A stretch of 64,000 nucleotides of DNA from Erysipelotrichia bacterium. Lineage in GTDB: Bacteria > Bacillota_I > Bacilli_A > Erysipelotrichales > Erysipelotrichaceae. The position numbers and the translations under genes were made by a program. The DNA lies in NCBI GenBank assembly GCA_018333955.1, contig JAGXSD010000041.1, positions 1-64,000 of the forward strand. Reading direction: 5' to 3'. Positions 7,148 to 15,219 of the stretch are shown piece by piece (position 1 is the first letter of the stretch; each line of letters starts with the position of its first letter). Under the pieces are notes generated by a model that was not told where the DNA came from, searched no databases, and saw nothing but the letters and a program-made list of their open reading frames with translations.

Positions 7148-10100
7148 TAAGACACCTCATCTATTTCTTGTATCAATTTTATGATAAAACTACCTTTTAA
7201 ATCAACTTGACCTTCTATGATTACAATGGTTTTCTCTTTAATTCCTTGATATTTCTCATATTCAGGGGGCCATAGTATGGCTTCTTTTTTATTCATCTCA
7301 TCAATGATGCTTACAAATGCCATTTGTTCGCCTCGCTTAGTCTTAATGACCTTCATCGATTCAATCATTACAACACCTTTATAGAACTCCTTCGCATCAT
7401 TAAGATTTTGGTTTAAATTGAGTTTTTGTTTGAGTTGCACAAGTGGATGCTCGGAAATATAAAATCCTAGCAGCTGCTTCTCTTTATCAAGAAATAAAGC
7501 TCTTTCATACTTCACTTCCATATAGCGAGGACGGCTTAAAATACTTGGATCTAAGTTAAGTTGACCATTAACTTCAATCTTAATTAGATTGGCATAGTTT
7601 ATAGCATCATCCATGGAAGCTAATAGATTGGCTCGATTTTCATCAAATTCATCAAGTGCCCCGGCATAGATTAAATTCTCAATCATCTTTGGACCAATCT
7701 TTATTAAGTTAAGCCTTGCAATAGCATCATAGTAATCTTTATAAGCTCCTCTAAAGAGTCGCTCTTGAAGGATTGAATTGATGCTTACACCTCCTAACCC
7801 TTTGATGATAGTGAGAGGTAAGCGAACTCCTTGTTCTTCGATAGTGTAATGAGATTGTGAGTGATTTATTGACACAGGAAGTATCTTATATCCTAGTTGC
7901 TTAATCTTTTGAAGGTATTCTAGTGTTTTGCTTTCAGATCCTAGTACGCCATTTAGTAGGGCTGTATAAAATTGGAGTGGATAATGAGCTTTCAAATATG
8001 CCATTTGATATGAAATGAGTCCATAAGCAACGGAATGGGACTTATTGAAACCATAATTCGCGAATCGCATGATAAGATCAAACATTTGGTTTGCTTGTGC
8101 GATCGTTAAGTTGTTTGATAAACATCCTGATAAGAAATCATCTTTGAGTTGGTTAAGAATCGTCTCATTCTTCTTACCAATTGCTTTTCTTAAAATATCG
8201 GCTTTTCCTAATGAAAAATTTGCTAAAACCTGGACGGCTTGTAGGATTTGCTCTTGGTAAATCAAAATACCATGAGTAGATTCCACAATCGAATGAATTT
8301 GCTTTGGCATATGACTTAAATCGGTTGAAGTTTGACGTGCTTTAAGATATAACGGGATGTTTTCCATAGGACCTGGTCGATAAAGTGCTATCGTCGCAAC
8401 AATATCATCAAAACAAGTGGGTTTCATCTTCACGATTAAATTTGTCATGCCTTCTGATTCAAGTTGGAATATTCCTGTGGTATCCCCTTGAGCGATAAGG
8501 TTCATAGTTTTAGAATCTTGGAGGGGAATAGCATATAGATTTATTTGTGTATTGATTAAGTTTAGTGTATCTTGAATGATTGTAAGATTTTTTAGTCCTA
8601 AAAAATCCATTTTGATGAGCCCTAAAGGCTCGAGGTATTCCATAGAATACTGCGTTGAGAGCATCCCATCATCCACCTTCACAAGCGGTAATACTTGTGT
8701 AAGAGGTTCACTCGACATGACAACACCTGCTGCATGTTTTGAAATATGGCGTGGACACCCTTCTAATGACGATGCAATCTCAAAAATGACTTTAAAGCGA
8801 GGATGTTGATCATAAATCTCCTTAAGTCGCTTAGACTGACTCAGTGCTCCTTTTAAGGTCATTTTAAGTTCATTAGGAATTAACTTAGTCCAAGTGTCAA
8901 TCTCTCTTAAATCCACATCAAATGCCTTAGAAACGTCTCTAATTGCCATCTTAGGTCCGAAAGTTCCAAATGTTACAATCTGAGCAACATGTTCTTCACC
9001 ATAAGTTTCATATACATATTGAATAATATCATCGCGACGATGGTCCGCAAAATCAATATCGATATCTGGCATTGAAATTCGCTCTGGATTCAAGAATCGC
9101 TCAAATAATAATCCATATGCGATTGGATCAACATGGGTAATGCCTAGACAGTATGAAACTAATGAGCCAGCAGCACTTCCTCGACCTGGTCCTACTGGAA
9201 TGTCCGCTGATTTCGCGAATCGAATAATATCCCAAATGAGTAAGAAATAATTCTCAAAACCCATTCTTGTGATCATATCAAGTTCATAATTTAGGCGATT
9301 TTGATAATGTGGTTCAATCTTACCTCCCATGCGTTTCTCTAATCCTTTTTGACATAAAGAAATGAGATATTGATCTGAAGCAACATTATTAGGTAGTTTA
9401 GGTTTTGGGAGTGATGTTTTTTGTTGTAACACAACATTCTCAATGCTTGAAATAATGTTGCTCAGGTTCGGATGAAGTTGTTTTGGGAAAAGTGTTGATA
9501 ATTCTTCACTGGATCGCAAGTAGGTGTCTCCATTAATTACATTAAGTGGATCATCAACTTTACGACCACTTTGAATGGCCTTCATAGTGCTTAAAACAAG
9601 CTGATCTTGAGCATTTTCAAAAGCCATATAAAGAGAAGGAACAAATTGAATAGAGTTTGAAAACTGTGTCCATAACCACTCGTTTCGAGTAGTCCAAAAA
9701 TCTATATGATAATGCGCAAGAACAACAAAGAAATGCGGAATGTTTTGTCGCAATTCTTCAAAAGCATCCGAAATTAAACTAGCATTCATTTGAATTATTG
9801 CATCTTCAAACCAAGAGTGATCACAGTGCACAAAGACAAAAACATCAGATGAAAATGAGATGTCACTGATATCTAAGTTATCCTTGTTTTGCGACGATTT
9901 TGTGGATAACTTAGCAATGTGATGATATCCCTTAGTATTTTTGGCGATGAATGATAGTTTGATTGGTTTATGTTCAAAAGAACATGAAAGTGATAAACCG
10001 ATAATGGGTTTTATTTCATGTTCTTGACAAAGTTTTAGAAATAACGGGACACTATACAAACGATTTTCTTCCACTAGTGCAACATGGGTTTGCTTGCATT

Positions 10101-10182
10101 TTTTAGCATGTGAAACTACATCATTGACTTTTAATGATGAGTTCATCAATGAGAATGTGCTACGAGTGAAAAGATTAATCAT
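7147..10182 (-). CDS. dnaE: DNA polymerase III alpha subunit DnaE
   Basis: Replicative C-family DNA polymerase of 1011 residues, somewhat shorter than the roughly 1100 usual for Bacillota DnaE. Signature GPGRGSAAGSLVSYCLGI (331-348) and catalytic PDIDIDF (372-378) are intact, and KMDFLGLKNL supplies the third acidic residue. The fingers, HhH and a short OB-fold region follow. The N-terminal PHP domain is degenerate: the usual HxHS start is NLFTRS here, and the later DDH is EEN. It lies 1 base after an unknown membrane protein gene and overlaps the response regulator gene by 1 base. PolC is not in the window. Confidence 0.96.
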   Translation of the reverse strand: MINLFTRSTFSLMNSSLKVNDVVSHAKKCKQTHVALVEENRLYSVPLFLKLCQEHEIKPIIGLSLSCSFEHKPIKLSFIAKNTKGYHHIAKLSTKSSQNKDNLDISDISFSSDVFVFVHCDHSWFEDAIIQMNASLISDAFEELRQNIPHFFVVLAHYHIDFWTTRNEWLWTQFSNSIQFVPSLYMAFENAQDQLVLSTMKAIQSGRKVDDPLNVINGDTYLRSSEELSTLFPKQLHPNLSNIISSIENVVLQQKTSLPKPKLPNNVASDQYLISLCQKGLEKRMGGKIEPHYQNRLNYELDMITRMGFENYFLLIWDIIRFAKSADIPVGPGRGSAAGSLVSYCLGITHVDPIAYGLLFERFLNPERISMPDIDIDFADHRRDDIIQYVYETYGEEHVAQIVTFGTFGPKMAIRDVSKAFDVDLREIDTWTKLIPNELKMTLKGALSQSKRLKEIYDQHPRFKVIFEIASSLEGCPRHISKHAAGVVMSSEPLTQVLPLVKVDDGMLSTQYSMEYLEPLGLIKMDFLGLKNLTIIQDTLNLINTQINLYAIPLQDSKTMNLIAQGDTTGIFQLESEGMTNLIVKMKPTCFDDIVATIALYRPGPMENIPLYLKARQTSTDLSHMPKQIHSIVESTHGILIYQEQILQAVQVLANFSLGKADILRKAIGKKNETILNQLKDDFLSGCLSNNLTIAQANQMFDLIMRFANYGFNKSHSVAYGLISYQMAYLKAHYPLQFYTALLNGVLGSESKTLEYLQKIKQLGYKILPVSINHSQSHYTIEEQGVRLPLTIIKGLGGVSINSILQERLFRGAYKDYYDAIARLNLIKIGPKMIENLIYAGALDEFDENRANLLASMDDAINYANLIKIEVNGQLNLDPSILSRPRYMEVKYERALFLDKEKQLLGFYISEHPLVQLKQKLNLNQNLNDAKEFYKGVVMIESMKVIKTKRGEQMAFVSIIDEMNKKEAILWPPEYEKYQGIKEKTIVIIEGQVDLKGSFIIKLIQEIDEVS

Positions 10183-10183
10183 A

Positions 10184-11797
10184 TTACTCCACTATTTGAA
10201 TGGCAATGACTTCAATGACATCCGCATTAAGATCATTGAATGTTACTTTGATAGTTGTACCTGGTTCAATAAATAAGGCATTGAGATTTAGACTTAGTTT
10301 AAAGGAATAGATATCACCAGTATCATCCTTTATGATGACATAAGAATTCCCATCCATAACCACTTGATCTTTACTTAAAACCAGTATGTCTTTCTGATTG
10401 GTTGGTTGAATAATCGTATCAATCATGTTAAGTGATGTAAGTCTTTGGACATAGGTTTGGTAAGCTAAATTAACACTTTCAGCAACCCCCACTGCATCGT
10501 AGTTTGTGACTGCGACCATCGCATACATTTTTACGAGTTCTTCACGATCCTTTAGTGCAATAAAGTAGGTAGGCACTCCTTCAATATTAATTAATACAGG
10601 AAAAGTTGCGATATATCCAAGATGTTGAACTTGCCCTTGAGCCGAGCTCATTGCGGCATATTCATCTGCACCGCCCAGTTGATAAAAGCGTGCCTCTTTA
10701 GTACGTAAATTAATAAGTGAAAATCCAACGATGGAGCGGTCTGCTCCAACTGAAGTTAAACCACTATATACGTGTATCTGATCATTGAGCAGAACATAAT
10801 TATACCCTTCTGTGGTTTGAATCATGTCTTTTTGAGCAAATAAAGTATTAAAAAATCCATTAATGTAATATCCCCAGTTGTCGATTTGACTCCATGCAAT
10901 TTCAGTTGGTTGAACATGATCGACCCATTGTGGTAAATCAGCAATATCATAATATGCACTAGTTTTGTTCACAGGATCAACAATTATTGCTCCTTGAGCA
11001 CTTAATCCTCCAAACATTCCAATTTCTGGTGATAAGACTGAAACAACAAAATAAGGTTTGTTTTGATCATCAAGTTCAAAGGCATAAGAGCCTAGAATTT
11101 TATCACGATGATTAAATCGAACAAAGCGATAAAGATTGTCGTTAAACAAAGCATTAGGTAATATTTTCATGCCCTCTTGTAAGTTGATTAAGCTTACATC
11201 AGAAGGATTGGACACATTCACTTTCACAAATGAGGTAATGCCTTGATTGCGATTATTGAGCCATTTAATAAAATCACGATATTCTAAGTTCGCAACACGA
11301 TACAATGCATTATTCTGTGAAATGATGGTATATTTCGGGTTGACATAATATTGGGATCCTAAAGATTGAATTGTCCCAATTTGCTTCTCACCAAGTTTTA
11401 TTGCAGTGGATTTATCCACTACGGGAATCTTATTGAGTGCTATGGATTCAAAACTAGCATCAAACGATACATTCGAGGTGATTTTGATTTGTTGTTGGTA
11501 TTGTGATGCATTAAGCATTTCTGAACTTAAAAACCCAAATACAACTGTAAAAGCAATTAAACCAATTGAGATTAAATAAGCAAATTTAGTCCAAGTATAA
11601 AGTTTGCGACTAATAAATTGAAATAATACAGTCCAAATTGTAATTAAGATCGCAATGAGAATGTATAGCATTGGGTTTCTAAAATTCCAAGCAGGTAGTG
11701 TTATATAGTCAATTACAAATAATAATACAAAGACAATCACACTTGTTTTAATCACATGAGTGAGTTGAATTAATGAGTTATTCTTTTTATTTTTCAT
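10184..11797 (-). CDS. Unknown membrane protein with large extracellular domain
   Basis: A 537-residue protein not assigned to a characterised family. The N-terminus carries about three membrane segments (roughly 17-35, 42-62 and 70-90), followed by about 440 mainly beta-rich residues predicted outside the cell. A motif region reads GGADEYAAMSSAQGQVQ followed by LGYIATFPVLI and TYFIALKD; I believe relatives exist as hypothetical proteins in other Bacillota. The ATG at 11797 follows GAGG at 6 bases and overlaps the upstream phosphoesterase gene by 11; the frame is open 13 codons further upstream but has no comparable ribosome site. It sits between nrnA-like and dnaE genes with no gaps. Confidence 0.8.
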   Translation of the reverse strand: MKNKKNNSLIQLTHVIKTSVIVFVLLFVIDYITLPAWNFRNPMLYILIAILITIWTVLFQFISRKLYTWTKFAYLISIGLIAFTVVFGFLSSEMLNASQYQQQIKITSNVSFDASFESIALNKIPVVDKSTAIKLGEKQIGTIQSLGSQYYVNPKYTIISQNNALYRVANLEYRDFIKWLNNRNQGITSFVKVNVSNPSDVSLINLQEGMKILPNALFNDNLYRFVRFNHRDKILGSYAFELDDQNKPYFVVSVLSPEIGMFGGLSAQGAIIVDPVNKTSAYYDIADLPQWVDHVQPTEIAWSQIDNWGYYINGFFNTLFAQKDMIQTTEGYNYVLLNDQIHVYSGLTSVGADRSIVGFSLINLRTKEARFYQLGGADEYAAMSSAQGQVQHLGYIATFPVLINIEGVPTYFIALKDREELVKMYAMVAVTNYDAVGVAESVNLAYQTYVQRLTSLNMIDTIIQPTNQKDILVLSKDQVVMDGNSYVIIKDDTGDIYSFKLSLNLNALFIEPGTTIKVTFNDLNADVIEVIAIQIVE

Positions 11798-12758
11798 AGA
11801 CTTCCTCGGCGTTGATTTTAACGCAACATTCTTCAATGAGCTGGTTCACTTGGGCTAATGATAGATGCTTCACCGCAGCCGCAAGTGGATGACCTCCCCC
11901 ATTAAATCGATTCGCAATCGTATTAATAACAACTGATTGTGAGCGTAAACTACCATTGTAGAGTGATACTCCATCAACTTCTATTTCAATGAAAATGGCC
12001 CACATTCTAAATTCTTTAACTTGTGAAAGCGCAAAGATGTATTCTTTTGCCTTATTGGGATGCATATTGTGTTTTTCAAGCATTTTTCGATCAACTATGA
12101 CATACGCTAGGCCACATGGACTTCGATGAATGTTAGAGCGTAACTCATTGATGAATTTAAATTCATCTTCTGAGTAATGATATAACTGTGCATGAATATC
12201 TGAGAGTTTTATAGGTGATTGTGATAAGTAAGCTGCTGCTTGAAACGTTTTGGATGAAACACTCGGGATAGAAAACATAATTGTATCACTCAATATTCCT
12301 GCCATAAGATAGGTTGCGATAACTTCAGGCAGAGGATCGATATAAATGTGGCGAAACATTAAAGTTAAGATTTCACAAGTTGATGAGGCTTGTTCATTGA
12401 TAAGTAGTAAATCTCCAAAAAGATCATGAATTGGATGATGATCGATTCGAATGATGGTTTTGCATAATTGATATCGTTGATCATCAACACGTTCATGATT
12501 AGCCGTGTCACAAATAATTCCTATTGAATCTTGAAACTGCTCATCTTGAAGTGAATCTGATACAGGATAATCCACTCCTTTAACAACTTGATGCAACCCG
12601 GTACCATAGATTTTTTTCTCTGGAAACAATAAACGCAAAAAGCTCACAGTTGCCCACTGTGAACCTAGGGCGTCATTGTCAGGATTAATATGACGAAAAA
12701 CAATAATCGTCTCATAATCCTTAACAAGATCTAAAAATTGGTCCGCAAACTTAATCAT
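11787..12758 (-). CDS. DHH/DHHA1 phosphoesterase (NrnA-like nanoRNase/pAp phosphatase)
   Basis: A 323-residue DHH phosphoesterase. Metal-binding motifs are RHINPDNDALGS (H23, D27, D29), CDTANHERVD and RIDHHPIHD, and the DHHA1 domain ends with GGGHPLAAA. Members such as B. subtilis NrnA degrade short RNAs and 3'-phosphoadenosine 5'-phosphate. The gene overlaps ackA by 8 bases and the next membrane protein gene by 11. Precise substrate preference cannot be read from sequence. Confidence 0.92.
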   Translation of the reverse strand: MIKFADQFLDLVKDYETIIVFRHINPDNDALGSQWATVSFLRLLFPEKKIYGTGLHQVVKGVDYPVSDSLQDEQFQDSIGIICDTANHERVDDQRYQLCKTIIRIDHHPIHDLFGDLLLINEQASSTCEILTLMFRHIYIDPLPEVIATYLMAGILSDTIMFSIPSVSSKTFQAAAYLSQSPIKLSDIHAQLYHYSEDEFKFINELRSNIHRSPCGLAYVIVDRKMLEKHNMHPNKAKEYIFALSQVKEFRMWAIFIEIEVDGVSLYNGSLRSQSVVINTIANRFNGGGHPLAAAVKHLSLAQVNQLIEECCVKINAEEVYEK

Positions 12759-13947
12759 TGATGAGATTGAAAGTGTCTTGTGCGATGACTAATTCTTCAT
12801 TTGTTGGTACTAACCAAATTTGAACTTTAGAGTTAGGTTTTGATAATAAAGTCTCTGCACCTCTAACACGATTATTTAATTCTGTATCAAATTCTATACC
12901 TAATGCTTTAGATACTTTAGCAGTTACATCATGACGAACTCCAAAGTCGTTCTCGCCTACTCCACCAGTAAAGACAATCGCATCAACACCACCCATTTGG
13001 ACAAAATAACTTCCAATGGTATGAGCAATTCTATTAGCATACATTTCACGAGTTAAAATCGCATATGGTTCACCTTCAAGGAAGGCTTTCTCGATATCAC
13101 GAGCATCAGAAGAAACTTCTGAGACACCTAACATTCCTGATTTTTTGTTTAAAATATCAACGACTTCTTTTGCGGTTTTTCCAGTTTTATCCATAATAAA
13201 TGTTAAGATCGCCGGGTCGATATCACCAGAGCGAGTTCCCATCATTATACCAGCAAGTGGAGTGAAACCCATTGAAGTATTCACTGATTTACCGTTTGCT
13301 ACTGCACAGATTGAAGCACCATTTCCTAAATGACAAGTGATGATATTAAGTGTTGTTAATGATTTTCCCATTAACTCTGCAACACGTTTGGAAACAAAGT
13401 AGTGAGATGTTCCATGAAATCCATACTTACGGACTTTGTAATTTTTATAGAATTCCATAGGGAGTGGATATAAGAAAATATCTTTTGACATCGTTTGATG
13501 AAATGCAGTGTCAAAAATCGCAGCATGTTTAGCATGTGGAAGGGCTTTAGCAAATGAGCGATAACCCACTAAATTCGCTGGATTATGTAACGGAGCAAGA
13601 TCTGATAATTCATCAATTTTTGCTTCAACTGCTTCATCTATTAAAACTGAATGATTATAGTATTCACCACCATGGACAACACGGTGTCCCACTGCTGTAA
13701 TATCCTCTAGTGAGCTCACAATCTTCTTGTCAACCAAAACATGAAGTAGCATATTAACTGCTTCTGAGTGAGTTGGAAAAGGTTGCTTAACTACTTCTTT
13801 TTTTCCATCAAATTTAAGTTGAAAAATTCCATCTTCTAAACCAATACGCTCGAAAATTCCACTACATAATACCTCTTCTGAAGGCATATTAAATAATTGA
13901 AACTTAAGGGATGAACTACCTGCATTTACTGAAATAATTTTTGTCAT
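12751..13947 (-). CDS. ackA: Acetate kinase
   Basis: Converts acetyl phosphate and ADP to acetate and ATP in fermentative metabolism. The full-length 398 residues carry the ASKHA signatures: VNAGSSSLKFQLF at the start, VGHRVVHGGE in the first domain, FDTAFHQTM, HGTSHYFV and the nucleotide-binding FTGGVGEND near the C-terminus. It overlaps ylxM by ATGA and has its own GAGGAA site. No phosphotransacetylase gene is nearby. No cre site was seen next to it, unlike in some bacilli. Confidence 0.98.
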   Translation of the reverse strand: MTKIISVNAGSSSLKFQLFNMPSEEVLCSGIFERIGLEDGIFQLKFDGKKEVVKQPFPTHSEAVNMLLHVLVDKKIVSSLEDITAVGHRVVHGGEYYNHSVLIDEAVEAKIDELSDLAPLHNPANLVGYRSFAKALPHAKHAAIFDTAFHQTMSKDIFLYPLPMEFYKNYKVRKYGFHGTSHYFVSKRVAELMGKSLTTLNIITCHLGNGASICAVANGKSVNTSMGFTPLAGIMMGTRSGDIDPAILTFIMDKTGKTAKEVVDILNKKSGMLGVSEVSSDARDIEKAFLEGEPYAILTREMYANRIAHTIGSYFVQMGGVDAIVFTGGVGENDFGVRHDVTAKVSKALGIEFDTELNNRVRGAETLLSKPNSKVQIWLVPTNEELVIAQDTFNLIND

Positions 13948-14264
13948 TTGGGTTCCTCTTTCATAATTTTTTTAATAATGGTGTCGATTTCAGGATTGTT
14001 TAATGGTTTAAGTTCTGAAATCAGATTTTGAAGTTTTCTTTCGGTTTCTACAGCTTTAAGTTGTTTTTCCAACTCAATGAGGCGATTTGTTGCCTTGGTC
14101 ACCGTATCATAAACCGCAGTATGTGAAATGTTTAGAAGTTCACCAATTTCTCGATAAGAAAGATCTTCTTGATAATAGTATACCATAATCTCAAGTTGCT
14201 TTTTCGTTAGAAGTGACTCATACCAATCAAGGTACAAATTGATTTTTTCTGACTTTTCAATCAT
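13944..14264 (-). CDS. ylxM: YlxM/p13-like HTH protein of the SRP pathway
   Basis: A 106-residue sigma-70 region-4-like helix-turn-helix protein (LSYREIGELLNISHTAVYDTV, in the usual position) of the YlxM family, which binds the signal recognition particle in streptococci and bacilli. In B. subtilis ylxM lies between ftsY and ffh; here it stays next to ftsY but ffh is 32 kb away. I chose ATG at 14264 because GGTGA precedes it; an upstream GTG at 14273 also fits the frame. It overlaps the ftsY stop by 8 bases. Confidence 0.9.
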   Translation of the reverse strand: MIEKSEKINLYLDWYESLLTKKQLEIMVYYYQEDLSYREIGELLNISHTAVYDTVTKATNRLIELEKQLKAVETERKLQNLISELKPLNNPEIDTIIKKIMKEEPK

Positions 14265-15219
14265 ATGAATCACCGAATAAACTCAAGAAATAACTCTCAG
14301 GATTAAAAGATTTCAAGTCATCTTCCTTTTCTCCTAATCCTACGAATAGAACTTTAATTCCAAGTTGATCTTTGATGGATAGAACAACTCCACCTTTACT
14401 ACTTCCATCAAGTTTAGTGAGTATAATACCCCCTACTTCAGTCGCTTCAATAAATTGCTTTGCTTGATTGATTCCGTTCTGTCCTATTGTTGCATCAAGA
14501 ACTAACCAAATTGCATGTGGAGCACCTGAAATCTCACGATCCATAACCCTAAACATCTTTGATAGTTCATTCATTAAGTTCGTCTTATTGGTAAGTCGTC
14601 CTGCGGTATCACAGAGTAGAATATCGATCTGATCTTCTTTTGATTTTCTTAAAGCACTAACTAACACTGAACTTGGATCTTCTTGATAGTTACCATGATA
14701 AAATTTAACGTTAACTTTTTCCGACCATAATCTTAATTGATCAATCGCACCAGCTCTAAAAGTATCTGCCGCAACAAGACCAACATTAAGACCTTCTGAT
14801 TTGTACTTGAATGCTAATTTTGCAATTGAAGTTGTTTTTCCAACCCCATTAACTCCCACAATAAGTATGACTGTAGGATTATCGAGTGCCATCATAACAT
14901 CAATCGGAGTATCTCCATAAAAATCGATAAGTGTTTGAATCAAAACATTCTTCGCTTCATCTGCAGCACTGACATTGTATTTACGAAGTTCACTCTTAAA
15001 TAAATCAATGATTTTCGATGCGGTCTCAACACTAACATCGGAAGAAACTAGCGCAAACAAAATATCATCCATCCAATTATCATCCATAACTTTATCAGGC
15101 TTAAATAGATCATCAAGCTGAGAGTTTAAATAATCACGACTTTTTTTAAGGCCTTCAAGATACTGTTTTTTATCTTTCTTTATCGAAAATGTTTCCTTAA
15201 ACTTGTCAAGCCAAGTCAT
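14257..15219 (-). CDS. ftsY: SRP receptor GTPase FtsY
   Basis: Receptor for the SRP-ribosome complex at the membrane. The 320 residues give a short N-terminal region (no long acidic A domain), an NG domain with G1 GVNGVGKTTSIAKLA, DTAGRL, TKLDGSSKGG and the C-terminal FVGLGEKEDDL. Start: ATG at 15219 follows AGGAGG at 5 bases; the in-frame GTG two codons earlier lies inside that ribosome site. It overlaps smc by 14 bases and is followed by ylxM, a normal Bacillota arrangement. Confidence 0.97.
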   Translation of the reverse strand: MTWLDKFKETFSIKKDKKQYLEGLKKSRDYLNSQLDDLFKPDKVMDDNWMDDILFALVSSDVSVETASKIIDLFKSELRKYNVSAADEAKNVLIQTLIDFYGDTPIDVMMALDNPTVILIVGVNGVGKTTSIAKLAFKYKSEGLNVGLVAADTFRAGAIDQLRLWSEKVNVKFYHGNYQEDPSSVLVSALRKSKEDQIDILLCDTAGRLTNKTNLMNELSKMFRVMDREISGAPHAIWLVLDATIGQNGINQAKQFIEATEVGGIILTKLDGSSKGGVVLSIKDQLGIKVLFVGLGEKEDDLKSFNPESYFLSLFGDSYD

